This document shows positions 19,588 through 29,637 of a stretch of DNA of 64,000 bases, piece by piece. The DNA comes from Phenylobacterium sp. J367 (GTDB lineage: Bacteria; Pseudomonadota; Alphaproteobacteria; Caulobacterales; Caulobacteraceae): contig NZ_JAJONA010000001.1 in NCBI RefSeq assembly GCF_024699985.1, positions 2,542,001 through 2,606,000 on the forward strand, given 5' to 3'. A model generated the notes under the pieces. The model was not told the DNA's origin. It searched no databases and worked only from the letters and a program-made list of their open reading frames with translations. Made by a program: the position numbers and the translations under genes. The first letter of the stretch is position 1. Each line of letters starts with the position of its first letter.

Positions 19588-20428
19588 ATGACGCCAGACG
19601 ATGAGGTGCTGGTCGGACCCGTGCGACGCCCGGTAAACGTCTCGCGCGACGCGCAGGGCTCCATCCACGACGACGACACCGCGCAGGCCCTTGGCTTCCG
19701 CGGTGGCACGGTGGCGGCGAACATCCATTTCGAGCAGTTCCCGCCGCTGATGCTGCAGCGCTTCGGCGATCCGTGGTGGCGGACCGGAGGGCTTTCGCTG
19801 CACTTCCTCCACGCGACCACCGACGGTGAACCCGTGCGGGCGTTCGCGGGGCCGTTGGACGCCGGACCCCCGCTCCGCGCCGCAGCCTGGATGGAAACCG
19901 CCGAAGGGGTTCGAGTCTGCGAGGGCAACGGCTGGATCGGCGGCGAAGACCCCAACTCGGCGCTTCGGGAAAGACTGGCTCGGAGCCGGCCGGCCACGGA
20001 CCTCCGGCTGCTGAAAGGCTCGCAGGTGGGCGATGTCGTGACCGGGGTCACCAGCCGGATCGATGGGGCGGAGGCGCTGCGCCGGCTCGAACGCGTCACC
20101 GAGCCGCTGGACCTCTACCGGACGCGCAGCGTGGCGGGCGCCGGCGGTGGCGATCGACGCGCTACGCGCCGTCGAGGGGCCGCTCTTCCGCTCCGGAGGC
20201 GAGTTCGTGGGCATGTTCGGAGCCATCGAACTCCAGTTTCTCGATGGTCCGGTCTTGCTGGATCATGACTACTTGGCCGACGGCCGCGTGGTCGCGCTGT
20301 CCGAGAGCCCGAAGACCGAGGTCGCCTGGTACGAGAGCAACCTGCGCGACGCGGCCGACGGACGCGCCGTGGCGCGGCTCCTGATGATGAGCCGGCTGCT
20401 CAAGGCGTCGTCGCCGCTCTGGGCATGA
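19588..20428 (+). CDS. Double hotdog-fold (MaoC-like) protein, paralogue of 4123-4964 (frameshifted)
   Basis: About 280 residues after joining a one-base shift near 20140. The N-terminal part (GSIHDDDTAQALGFRGGTVA, FLHATTDGEPVRA) resembles a MaoC/hotdog domain. The C-terminal landmarks SESPKTEVAWYESN and LLKASSPLWA are shared with the protein at 4123-4964, so both were probably formed by duplication. GGGAGG lies 12 bases before ATG 19588. It is divergent from the acyl-CoA dehydrogenase operon. An enoyl-CoA hydratase-like step would follow a dehydrogenase logically, but this is inference. Confidence 0.65.
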
Positions 20429-20555
20429 GCCGCGCAGTGGCGTGCGCCAGCGCCGGCACTAGGATGCGTCGAGGGGAGCGGCGATGACTCGGTACAGCCT
20501 GCAGGCCGGCCCCTCAGGGCCCGCGGCCGCGCCGCCCGAGCGCTCGGCGGTCTAG

Positions 20556-22677
20556 ATGGATCGCATGCTAAGACTTGATGGGGGGCGGCCAGACCCTCCT
20601 GGTCGGTCTCAGGAACGGACGGCCTCACTTCGACTATTGGGGCGCCGCCTTGCCGGCAGGCGCGCGAGAGACGCTCGACGCGCGGCTGCTGGAGCGCGCC
20701 ATCCCGCATGGCATGCTGGACGGTGGCGAGCGACTGGATCTTCTGCCGGAGAGCGGCCACGGCTTTATGGCGACACCCGCGCTGAAGGTGTCGCGGGCGC
20801 ACGGCGGCTTTGTCACTCAGATGGCCGTTCAGGCCGCGCATGTGGCGGACGACGCCTGCCAGATCCGCCTCGCCGACGCCGCCGCCGGTGTCGAGGTGCT
20901 GTGTGAGATCCGGCTCGATCCGGCCACGGGGGTCGCGAGTTTCCAACTGGAGTTGCGCAACGCCGGCCTGGACGCGCTGCGGGTCGACTGGGCGAGCCCC
21001 GTGGCGTTCCCGTCGCTGGGCGACGAAATCCTCGCCTTCGGTGGCCGATGGGCCCGGGAGTTCGCCGGACGGCGCCTTCGGCTGCCGTCCGGCCTGTGGG
21101 CGAGCGAAGCACGCACCGGCCGGACCTCGCATCATTCGCCACCGTTCTTGGTAATCGGCGAGCCCGGGTTTGGGGAGCATCACGGGCAGGTGCTTGCGGT
21201 GCATCTCGCCTGGAGTGGAGACCACCGGCTCTTCGCCGAACGCCTGCGGGACGGGCGTATCCAGGTTCAGGCGGGCGAGCTCTTCTGGCCGGGAGAGGTG
21301 GTGCTCGCGCCTGGGGAGGCGTACCGCTCGCCCATCGTCTATGCCGCCAAGTCGGACGTCGGGCTGAATGGCCTGAGCGCGCGCCTGCATGCCTTCGTGC
21401 GCGGAACGGTGCTCGGCGGGCGGCTTACCGGGCGGCCGCGGCCCGTCCACTTCAACACCTGGGAGGCCGTCTACTTCCGCCACGACGAGGATGAGCTGAA
21501 GCGGCTCGCGGAGGCGGCGGCTTCAGTCGGCGCAGAGCGGTTCGTCCTCGACGACGGTTGGTTCAAGGGCCGAGACGACGACACCACCTCTCTCGGCGAC
21601 TGGACGCCGGATCCCGGCAAGTACCCGCAAGGCTTGGGTCCGCTCGTGGCCCATGTGCGCGGCCTCGGCCTGGAGTTCGGACTATGGGTCGAACCGGAAA
21701 TGGCCAACGCCTGCTCGGACCTGTTGCACAACCATCCCGACTGGATCCTCGGCGAGCCCGGGCGCGACCAGCCGCTCGGGCGCGGCCAGTACGTCCTCGA
21801 CCTGACCCGACCGGAGGTGTCGGCGGCGATATTCTCCGCGCTTGACCGGCTCCTGCGTGAGCACCCCATCGCCTATCTGAAGTGGGACATGAACCGAGAC
21901 CTCACCCACCCGGTGAGCGGCGGCTTTGCGGCCAGCCGAAACCAGGTGCTCGCGGTCTATGCGCTGATGGATCGGGTCCGGGCCGCGCATCCGGGCGTAG
22001 AGATCGAATCCTGCGCCTCCGGTGGCGGGCGAGCGGACTACGAGGTACTGAAGCGCACAGACCGGATCTGGACGTCCGACTGCAACGACCCCCTGGAGCG
22101 GCAGTCCATCCAGCAGGCGTTCTCGATCTTCTTTCCTCCGGAGGTGATGGGAGCCCACGTCGGCCCGGCGGATAGCCACACGACGGCGCGGCGCGCCAGC
22201 ATCGAGCTGCGCACGCTCACCGCGCTGTTCGGTCACATGGGGATCGAGGCCGATGTGCGGCGTTTCGCGCCCGCGGAGCTCGAGGTGCTGCGGACGGCCA
22301 TCGCGCTGCACAAGCGTTTCCGCCCGCTGCTTCATGGCGGGCGCCTGGTGCGTCAGACGCCGCCGGATCCGGGGGCGGTTTCGTTCGCGGTGCTCGGCGA
22401 AGGCGAGGCGCTCGCCAGCTTGGCGCAGCTGGCGACGCCGGAGACGGCGGCCGCAGCGCCGCTCAGGCTCAAGGGGCTGGACCATGAAATGATCTACACG
22501 GTGCGCCTGCTCAACCCGCCGGGCCGGCCTGAGGCGGCGATGAAGCACGCCCCGGCGCTGGTGCGCGGCGAAGCGATCCGCGCCGCCGGTCGGTTGATCG
22601 CCGAACTCGGCCTGCCGGCGCCGATCCTGCGAGCGGGTGAAATCGCGGTCTATCATCTGGAGGCGAAGCGGGGATGA
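20556..22677 (+). CDS. Alpha-galactosidase, GH36 (frameshifted at the extreme N-terminus)
   Basis: Retaining glycosidase of family GH36, about 706 residues, removing terminal alpha-galactose. The catalytic barrel shows [22 protein letters not shown], the nucleophile Asp in LKWDMNRD and the acid/base Asp in IWTSDCNDP, followed by the [12 protein letters not shown] segment. The best start is ATG 20556 ([10 protein letters not shown]), which joins the main frame through a shift in the G6 run at about 20580; ATG 20578 in the main frame is the alternative. It overlaps the GH42 gene by four bases (ATGA). No signal peptide is visible, so it probably acts in the cytoplasm on imported galactosides. 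Confidence 0.9.
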
Positions 22678-24621
22678 AGCTGGGCGTTTGCTATTACCCG
22701 GAACATTGGCCTGAGGAGCTCTGGGTCCAGGATGCGGCAGAGATGGCGGCGCTGGGCATCAGCTGGGTGCGGATCGCCGAGTTCGCCTGGAGCCGGATCG
22801 AGCCGGAACCCGGTCGGTACGACTGGGGCTGGCTGGACCGCGCCGTCGAGACGCTCGGCGCGGCGGGCCTGAAGATCGTCATGTGCACGCCGACCGCGAC
22901 CCCGCCCAAGTGGTTGGTGGACGCGCACCCCGAGATGCTCGCCGTGGACGCAGACGGGCGCCCGCGCGGTTTCGGGTCCCGCAGGCACTACTGCTTCTCC
23001 AGTGAAGCCTACCGCTCCGAGTGCGCGCGGATCACCGACGCGGTTGCGGAGCGGTACGGGCGGCACCCCTCGGTGGGCGCCTGGCAAACGGACAATGAGT
23101 TCGGTTGCCATGACACGACGATCAGCTATTCCGCCAACGCCGCGGAACGGTTCCGGGGATGGCTGGCCCAGCGCTACCAGTCGGTGGATGCGCTCAATCG
23201 AGCCTGGGGCGCTGTCTTCTGGTCCCAGGAGTACCGCAGCTTCGACGAGGTGGAGCCGCCGAACCTGACCGTGACCGAGGCGAACCCGAGCCATCGGCTA
23301 GACTACAACCGCTTCGCGTCCGACGAGGTGGCGAGCTTCAACCGCCTGCAGGTCGAGATCATTCGTCGGCGCTCTCCCGGGCGAGACGTGACCCACAACT
23401 TCATGGGGTTCTACACCGAGTTCGATCACTTCCAAGTCGGCGAGGGCCTCGACTTCGCCAGCTGGGATTCCTATCCGCTGGGCTTCCTCGAGCAGTTCTG
23501 GTTCTCGGACGACGAGAAGCGTTGCTATCTCCGTCAGGGGCATCCGGACATCGCCGCCTTCCACCACGATCTCTACAGGGGTGTCGGCCGCGGGCGCTGG
23601 TGGGTGATGGAGCAGCAGCCGGGTCCCGTGAATTGGGCGAGGTACAACCCCGCGCCACTGCCGGGCATGGTGCGGGCCTGGACCCTGGGAGGCCTTCGCG
23701 CATGGAGCCGAGGTGGTCTCGTACTTCCGCTGGCGGCAGGCGCCGTTCGCGCAGGAGCAGATGCACGCCGGGCTGAACCGCCCCGACCGGGTAATGGACC
23801 AGGGCGGTCGGGAGGCGCGGCAGGTGGGCGAGGAACTGCGCGTGCTGGGCCCGCTCGCGCCCTGCCGGCGTGGCGCCGTGGCGCTGGTGTTCAGTTACGA
23901 GGCGGACTGGCAGTTCGGGATCCAGCCGCATGCTGCGGACTTCCGCTGGCTCAGGCTGGCGTTCGAGGTCTACTCGGCGCTGCGCCGGCTAGGTGTGGAC
24001 ATCGACATCGTGCCGCCCGACGCCGACTTCACGGGCTACAGCCTCGTGGTCGCACCCTCTCTGCCGATCCTGTCCGACGAGCTGGTCTCGGCCCTGGAAA
24101 GATCCGGCGCCGTCGTTATGTTCGGGCCAAGAACCGGCTCCCGCACGCCGGAAGGCCACATTCCGTCCACTCTGCCGCCGGGTCCCCTCGCGCGGCGCCT
24201 GCCATTCAAGGTGACGCGCGTGGAAAGTCTGGGCGCCACGAGCGCCGCCCCTTATTGAACTGGGCGGGGCGCGCCTCTCCGGTCGGCTGTGGCGGGAAGA
24301 GATCGAAACCGCACTGCCGGCGCTGGCGAGATTCGCGGAGGGCGGACCGGCCTGGATCGCGGAGCAGGGCTGGCACTATCTGGCGACGTGGCCTGACGAA
24401 GAACTCCTGGAGCGCGTGGTCACTACGGTGGCTCGTGAAGCGGGGATCGAGGCGATCGCGCTGGAGGAGGCCGTGCGGGTCAGAACGCGCGACGGAGTGC
24501 ATTTCGCGGTCAACTATGCGGCGGACGCTCGGCGGGCGCCAGGCCGCCCGGCGCACGCTTCCTGCTCGGCGAGGCGGACCTGGAGCCCGGCGGCGTCGCC
24601 GCGTGGACGGAGCAGGCCTGA
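22674..24621 (+). CDS. Beta-galactosidase, GH42 (three frameshifts)
   Basis: Cytoplasmic beta-galactosidase of about 649 residues. The N-terminus [15 protein letters not shown] is characteristic of GH42. [11 protein letters not shown] carries the acid/base Glu and [13 protein letters not shown] the nucleophile Glu. The trimerisation/glutamine-amidotransferase-like domain follows ([33 protein letters not shown]). Shifts occur near 23690, in CCCC near 24250 and near 24540; joined, the protein ends AAWTEQA at TGA 24619-24621. The start overlaps the alpha-galactosidase stop, and the stop overlaps the TetR start. The released galactose would feed the oxidative pathway at 29638-33645. Confidence 0.9.
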
Positions 24622-25237
24622 TGACGGAGCACAGCGGGAAGCGGCGGACGCGCCTTTCGCCGGAAGCCCGCCGGGAGCAGATCCTCGACGAAGCCGCGCG
24701 GCTGATCCTGGAGGAAGGGCTGACCGCCGTCAGCATGGAGCGGCTGGCGCGAGCCGTGGGGATCAGTAAGGGCCTGGTCTACAACTACTTCGCCGACCGC
24801 GACGGATTGCTGGCGGCGCTCCTGCACCGCGAGCAGACCGAGCTCCGCGACCGGGGCATGCTCTCGGCGCTGCAGGCGCGCAGCTACGCTGAGCTGATCC
24901 GTCAGACCACGCGGCTCTACCTCCAGCAGACCCGGGACCGGGCGCCCTGATCGGCGCGCTGTTGGCCGATCCCTCCGTGGCGCGGCTGATGGAAGAGGAG
25001 AACCGCGCCGACCGCGACCGCACGGTCCGCTATTTCGTGCGGGCGACCCGTCGCGAGTTCGACCTGCCGCTGCCCCTGGCGATCGCCGCCGTGGACATGC
25101 TCATGGCTGTCACCGACCAGGCCGGAAAGCTCGTGGGGCAGGGGCAACTGGACGTCGAAGCCGCCACCGAGATGTGCGTCGAACTGATCACCGGCGGCCT
25201 GGCGCGGCTGGCGCGCCGCAGCGACCTCTTCCCCTGA
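24621..25237 (+). CDS. TetR-family regulator in the galactosidase operon (frameshifted)
   Basis: About 205 residues. The DNA-binding domain is clear: [18 protein letters not shown], then [22 protein letters not shown] shift near 24945 separates the first 109 residues from [17 protein letters not shown] and the rest. It overlaps the beta-galactosidase stop (TGATG), so it is the third gene of the galactosidase operon and probably an autoregulating repressor of it. The effector is not known. Confidence 0.83.
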
Positions 25238-25264
25238 GCATCTGCACCTTGCGCGTCAGATGCT
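25237..25264. terminator. Inverted repeat between converging genes
   Basis: AGCATCTG and CAGATGCT form a perfect 8-bp stem around a 12-base loop. It spans the end of the TetR gene and the stop codon of the converging acyl-CoA ligase. No T-run follows on either strand, so intrinsic termination is uncertain; the position suggests a bidirectional terminator or transcript-end stabiliser. Confidence 0.4.
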
Positions 25265-26809
25265 GACCGCGCGGCCGGCCCAATAAGGCGCGCGCACGGC
25301 TCCCCGCTGGATCTTGCCGCTCGCCAGGCGTGGCAGCGTATCGGCGAAATCGATGGCCCGCGGCCGCTTGTAGCCGGAGAGGCGCTCACGCACGAACGTG
25401 AGGATGTCCTCGGCGAGCTCCGGGGGAGGGGCTGTACCCCGCCCGCAGTTCGACCACCGAGCGGACCTCCTCGCCCCACTCCTCATTGGGCGCGCCGATG
25501 GTGCAGACGTCCGCGACCGCCGGGTGCAGGCTGACCACATTGTCGATCTCCTGCGGGTAGATGTTGACACCGCCGGAGATGATCAGCTCGGCCGTCCGGC
25601 CGGTCAGGAAGAGATAGCCGTCCCCATCCAGGTAGCCCATGTCGCCAAGTGTGAAGTGATCGCCCTCGAACAGGGCGTCGGTCTTGGCGGCGTCTTTGTA
25701 GTAGCTGAAGCGCGAACCGGGATCCGCGCGCAGGTATACCTTGCCGACCTGGCCGGGCGGGCAGGGATGGCCGTCCTCGTTCAGGACACGGGCGCCTTGG
25801 TTCGGGTCCAGGCGCCCGACGCTTCCGGGCTTGTTCAGCCACTCCTGCGAGGTGATGACGAACCCGCCGCCGCCTTCAGTGGCGGCGTAGTATTCGGTCA
25901 GCACAGGTCCGAGCCAAGCGATCATGGCGCGCTTGGTCGCCACCGGGCAGGGCGCCGCGCCGTGGATCACCATCTTGAGCGACGACACATCGTAGCGATC
26001 CCGGATATCCGCCGGGAGCTGCAGCAGCCGCTGGAACATGGTCGGCACCATATGGGTGTGCGTGACCCGGTGTCGCTCGATGAGCCGCAGCGCCTCTTCC
26101 GGATCGAACTTCTCCATCATCACGATGGGCACGCCCGAGGCGAGCGGCCAGCGCACGTCCATCAGGAGGGGCGCGGCGTGGTAAGCCGGACCGCAGCATA
26201 GCGCCACGTCGACGCCGGGGTCGTAGGCGGCGTAGGTGCCCGGGCCCTGAGGCAGCACGGGCTCGGGTGAGCGCTTGTAAACCCCTTTGGGCCGCCCCGT
26301 TGTGCCCGAGGTGTAGAGCATCAAGGTTCCGTGCTGCGGGGCCGGCGGATCGTTCGGCGAGGCGCTCGCAAGGACGGATCGTAGTCGGCGAAGCCCTCCG
26401 CGGCGCCGCCGGCCATCAGCCGCACGCGTAGAGGCCCGGGCGCACAGGCGAGGCCGGCTTCGGCGGAACTGGCTTCGGCGATCAGCGCCCGAGCGTCGCA
26501 GTTCTCGACGATGTAGGCAGCCTCTGCAGGGGCGAGGCGCCAGTTCACCGGCGTCAGGCGCAGGCCGATCCGCATGGCGGCGAGATAGGCTTCGACGAAG
26601 GTCGGGCCGTTGCCGCAGATGATGGCCAGCCCATCGCCGGGCTCTAGGCCAGCGCGGCGCAGAATGTCGGCCAGCCGGTTCGCGCGTTCGTGAAGCTCAG
26701 CGAAGCTGCGCGTGCCGCCCGCCGCCACGATGGCCGCGTCGTGCGGTTTGGCTGCGGCCCAGGCGGCGCTGGCCATCCCCATTTCAGCGAGAGACGCGGC
26801 CTGATCCAT
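25256..26809 (-). CDS. Acyl-CoA ligase, AMP-forming, paralogue of 2509-4094 (two frameshifts)
   Basis: About 518 residues. The ATP-binding loop LMLYTSGTTGRPKGVYK, the core HGAAPCPVATKRAMIAWLGP, ATEGGGGF, and TLGDMGYLDGDGYLFLTGR are all visible; the protein ends SGKIQRGAVRAPYWAGRAVSI with the catalytic Lys in GKIQRG. Shifts lie near 26365 and in a G5AG4 stretch near 25432. The shared wording RLTPVNWRLAP and the same C-terminus mark it as a paralogue of the ligase at 2509. It is divergent from the TonB receptor at 26952, with two TTGACG motifs between them. Substrate unknown. Confidence 0.85.
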
Positions 26810-26822
26810 CGGAGCTCCCCTA

Positions 26823-26896
26823 TTGACGGGATGTTCAATTGCACTTGACGCAGTCGGCGTCGCCGCCTTAGCTATTGACGGTTAGTATAATAAAAC
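26823..26896. promoter_or_regulatory. Divergent control region with two TTGACG/AT-rich elements
   Basis: Between the ligase (minus, start 26809) and the TonB receptor (plus, start 26952) lie TTGACGGGATGTTCAATT at 26823-26840 and TTGACGG-TTAGTATAATAAAAC at 26875-26896. The second holds GTTAGTATAATAAAAC with GTT...AAC ends, close to the 19530 site. TATAAT follows TTGACG by only five bases, too close for a sigma-70 promoter of that pair, so an operator is the better reading. Confidence 0.45.
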
Positions 26897-26951
26897 AGGC
26901 CCGCAGGGAAAGGGCGTTGTCCGCCCTCGAGGCTGGTCAGGGGAAATGCTG

Positions 26952-29300
26952 ATGAAGAGCCGCCTTGGCGCATTCGCCGCCGCCTCCGTCCTTGCTATCG
27001 CCGTTGGCACCGCCGCCTCGGCTCAGGAAGCGCGGGAGCTCGATGAGCTAGTGATCACCGCACAGAAGCGAGAGGAGAGCCTGCAGGACGTGCCGATCGC
27101 GGTGAGCGCGTTCTCCGGCGCGGCGCTCGAGCGAGCACAGATCGAAAACCCGCAGGACATCCAGTTCTCGATCCCTAACGCGGTGCTGGTCGGCAACGAC
27201 CGCTTCACCCTGCGCGGCATCGGCAACAACGCCATCTCGTCCACAGCTGACAACGGGACGCAGACCTTCTTCAACGGCGCTACAGTGGCCCTGTCACCGC
27301 AGGACGAGTTCTACGACCTCGAGCGGGTCGAAGTGCTGCGCGGGCCGCAGGGCACGCTCTATGGCCGGAACACGACCGGCGGCGCCGTCAACGTCATCAC
27401 CAAGCGGCCCACGAGCCAGTTGGAGGGGTTCGCCTTCGGCCAGGCCGGCAACTTCGATTCGGTGAAGCTGCAGGGCGCGATCAACCTGCCGATGGGCGAG
27501 CGGGTGCGCCAGCGCTTCGCTGGCTATTGGCTGAAGCGCGACGGCTACACGGAGAACCTCGCGACGGGGAACGGCATCGACGGCCGTGAACAGTTCGGCG
27601 TGCGCTCGACGACCGAAGTCGACCTGCCTTGGGCGGTCACCGGCCGCCTGACGCTGCAGTATTTCGAAGAAGATTCCAGCCGTGCGCGGGAGACCAAGCG
27701 GCTCTGCAAGGCGATCGCGGTGCTGGGCTGCTCGCCGAACGAGTTGGGATTCGACTCCCCGAACACCTCGGCCGTGATTATGCAGACCCTGCTGCGGAGC
27801 CCGATCTTCACCGGCATATTCCCGCCTGGTGGCGATATCTACGCCGGCGCACCGAACCCGCAGGACCTCCGGAAGATCGCGGCGGACTACGACCCGAAGA
27901 CCGAGGGCGAGAACTTCATCGGCGTCCTGGACCTCTCGAAGACCCTCGGAAGCCTGACGTTCACGTCGCTGACAAGCTATTCGGAAGGAAAGTCGAAGGC
28001 GAGCACCGACTGGGACAACGCCGACCTGCCGTTCCGCTTCCTGCGGCCCATCACCTATCAGCTCGGTCCGGACCGGCAGGTGACCACCGATCGGCTGCTA
28101 ACCATCGACCAGTTCACCTCGCGCAGCCGCACCTGGTCGCAGGAGCTTCGCCTGGTGTCGGACAACGATGGCCTCTTCAACTACACGGCCGGCGCCTTCT
28201 TCTTCGACAGCAAGGGCCGCTCGCGCTTCGAGATCTGGCATCCTGCCATCGAGTTCTTTACCCGAGCCATTGGCCTGCCGGCGGCGAGCCAGCATGTGGA
28301 CAACGACACGCCCTATTCGCGAACGAAGGCTTGGGCCTTGTTCGGCGAGAGCTACTTCCAGGTCACCGACGCCACCAAGTTGACGGTGGGGCTGCGCTAT
28401 ACGGACGAGGAGAAGGCGATCCGCACGCGCAGTATCGTGCTGGCGGCGCCGACGCCCTACGTCGTCGCGGAACGCGACTGGCAGGAGTGGACGGGGAAGG
28501 TCTCCCTCGATCATCGACTCGATCTGAGCTTCACCGACGAGACGCTGCTCTATGCATCGGTGGCTCGCGGCTACAAGGGCGGCGGGCTGAACCCGGGCAA
28601 CGCGGTGGATCCGGACTTCGAGCCGGAGACGGTCATGGCCTACGAGGTGGGCGCGAAGAACCAACTGCTCGGCCGGGCGCTGCAGGCGAACCTTGCCGCC
28701 TTCTACTATGACTACACCGACCTGCAGCTCGGGCAGCGGATCGGCGCCAACGCGGTGACGGCCAACGCCGACGCGAAGATCTGGGGCCTGGAGGGTGAGT
28801 TCCTCTGGCGTCCGACCGAGAACTGGCTGTTCGACAGCAACCTCTCCTACCTCAACACCGAGATCGGCGAGTTCCTGACGATCGACGCGGCCAATCCGGC
28901 GCAGAGCCTGACCACCCGGACTCCGGCCGTTCCGGTGAACCTCGCAGGCAACGAGCTGCCGTACGCGCCAGCGTTCAAGGTCAAGATTGGCGGCCAGTAC
29001 AGCTTTGGGGTCGGCGACTGGACGGGGACGCTTCGGGCGGACCTGACCTGGCAGGATGAGTTCTACGCGCGTGAGTTCAACACGCCGAACGACCGGATCG
29101 ACGGCTGGGCGCTGGCCGATCTGCAGGCGCGCCTCGTCCGCGACGATGGGCGGCTCGAACTGCAGGCCTTTGTGAAGAACGTGACCGCTGAGGACAACAT
29201 CGTTTCGTCGATCATCGAAGACGCCCTGATCGGCAGCTACCGCAACGTGCGGCTGCTTGAGCCACGCACCTTCGGAGCCTCCATCCTGGTCCGCTACTAG
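26952..29300 (+). CDS. TonB-dependent receptor
   Basis: Outer-membrane receptor of about 782 residues with a signal peptide ending GTAASAQ. The plug domain shows ELDELVITAQKREESLQDVP, YDLERVEVLRGPQGTLYGRN and TTGGAVNVITKRPT; the barrel ends FGASILVRY. This QKREESLQDVP type is the form common among sphingomonads and Caulobacterales for uptake of hydrophobic or aromatic compounds. ATG 26952 fits AGGGG about nine bases upstream; ATG 26946 is the alternative. It is unbroken. A perfect 15-bp hairpin at 29319 marks the transcript end. Because it shares a control region with the acyl-CoA ligase, it more likely serves that pathway than galactose uptake. Confidence 0.93.
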   Translation: MKSRLGAFAAASVLAIAVGTAASAQEARELDELVITAQKREESLQDVPIAVSAFSGAALERAQIENPQDIQFSIPNAVLVGNDRFTLRGIGNNAISSTADNGTQTFFNGATVALSPQDEFYDLERVEVLRGPQGTLYGRNTTGGAVNVITKRPTSQLEGFAFGQAGNFDSVKLQGAINLPMGERVRQRFAGYWLKRDGYTENLATGNGIDGREQFGVRSTTEVDLPWAVTGRLTLQYFEEDSSRARETKRLCKAIAVLGCSPNELGFDSPNTSAVIMQTLLRSPIFTGIFPPGGDIYAGAPNPQDLRKIAADYDPKTEGENFIGVLDLSKTLGSLTFTSLTSYSEGKSKASTDWDNADLPFRFLRPITYQLGPDRQVTTDRLLTIDQFTSRSRTWSQELRLVSDNDGLFNYTAGAFFFDSKGRSRFEIWHPAIEFFTRAIGLPAASQHVDNDTPYSRTKAWALFGESYFQVTDATKLTVGLRYTDEEKAIRTRSIVLAAPTPYVVAERDWQEWTGKVSLDHRLDLSFTDETLLYASVARGYKGGGLNPGNAVDPDFEPETVMAYEVGAKNQLLGRALQANLAAFYYDYTDLQLGQRIGANAVTANADAKIWGLEGEFLWRPTENWLFDSNLSYLNTEIGEFLTIDAANPAQSLTTRTPAVPVNLAGNELPYAPAFKVKIGGQYSFGVGDWTGTLRADLTWQDEFYAREFNTPNDRIDGWALADLQARLVRDDGRLELQAFVKNVTAEDNIVSSIIEDALIGSYRNVRLLEPRTFGASILVRY

Positions 29301-29318
29301 CCGTACCGCGGACGTCGA

Positions 29319-29356
29319 GCGATCGCCGCGGCCTCCGCCCTGGCCGCGGCGATCGC
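29319..29356 (+). terminator. Hairpin terminator of the TonB receptor gene
   Basis: GCGATCGCCGCGGCC and GGCCGCGGCGATCGC form a perfect 15-bp stem with an 8-base loop, beginning 19 bases after the receptor stop codon. It is followed by AGGTAGTTTCG rather than a full T-run, so termination may be partly Rho-dependent. Confidence 0.65.
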
Positions 29357-29587
29357 AGGTAGTTTCGTCGCCCGTCCCGCTAGGTCCGGGATGGTTTACG
29401 AGAGGTAGTGCTTCGTTTGCCTTGACCGCAGGCGTGGCCGGGCCCCGTCGAGTGGAAGCTTACGGGCAGCCGCCTGGATTCCTTGCGCGCGGCCCCCGCG
29501 TGGCTGCGCCGGGCGCTGCGCAACCGCCGCCTTGGGTCAGGAAAACCCTGGCGGATCCCGTGTGGCGGACGCCCGCCGGCTCGGCCT

Positions 29588-29607
29588 GCATCGCGCCTGC
29601 GCGATGC
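29588..29607 (+). promoter_or_regulatory. Hairpin in the leader of the galactonate dehydratase operon
   Basis: GCATCGCG-CCTG-CGCGATGC is a perfect 8-bp stem with a 4-base loop, 30 bases before ATG 29638. It could be an operator or a leader hairpin. The remainder of the gap from 29357 shows no convincing small gene. Confidence 0.4.
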
Positions 29608-29637
29608 GAGCCCCGGTTTTCAGAGTGGAGTGATGTG

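Noticed and set aside
26875..26888. TTGACG and TATAAT as a sigma-70 promoter
   Set aside because: The two hexamers are only five bases apart; a working pair needs about seventeen.
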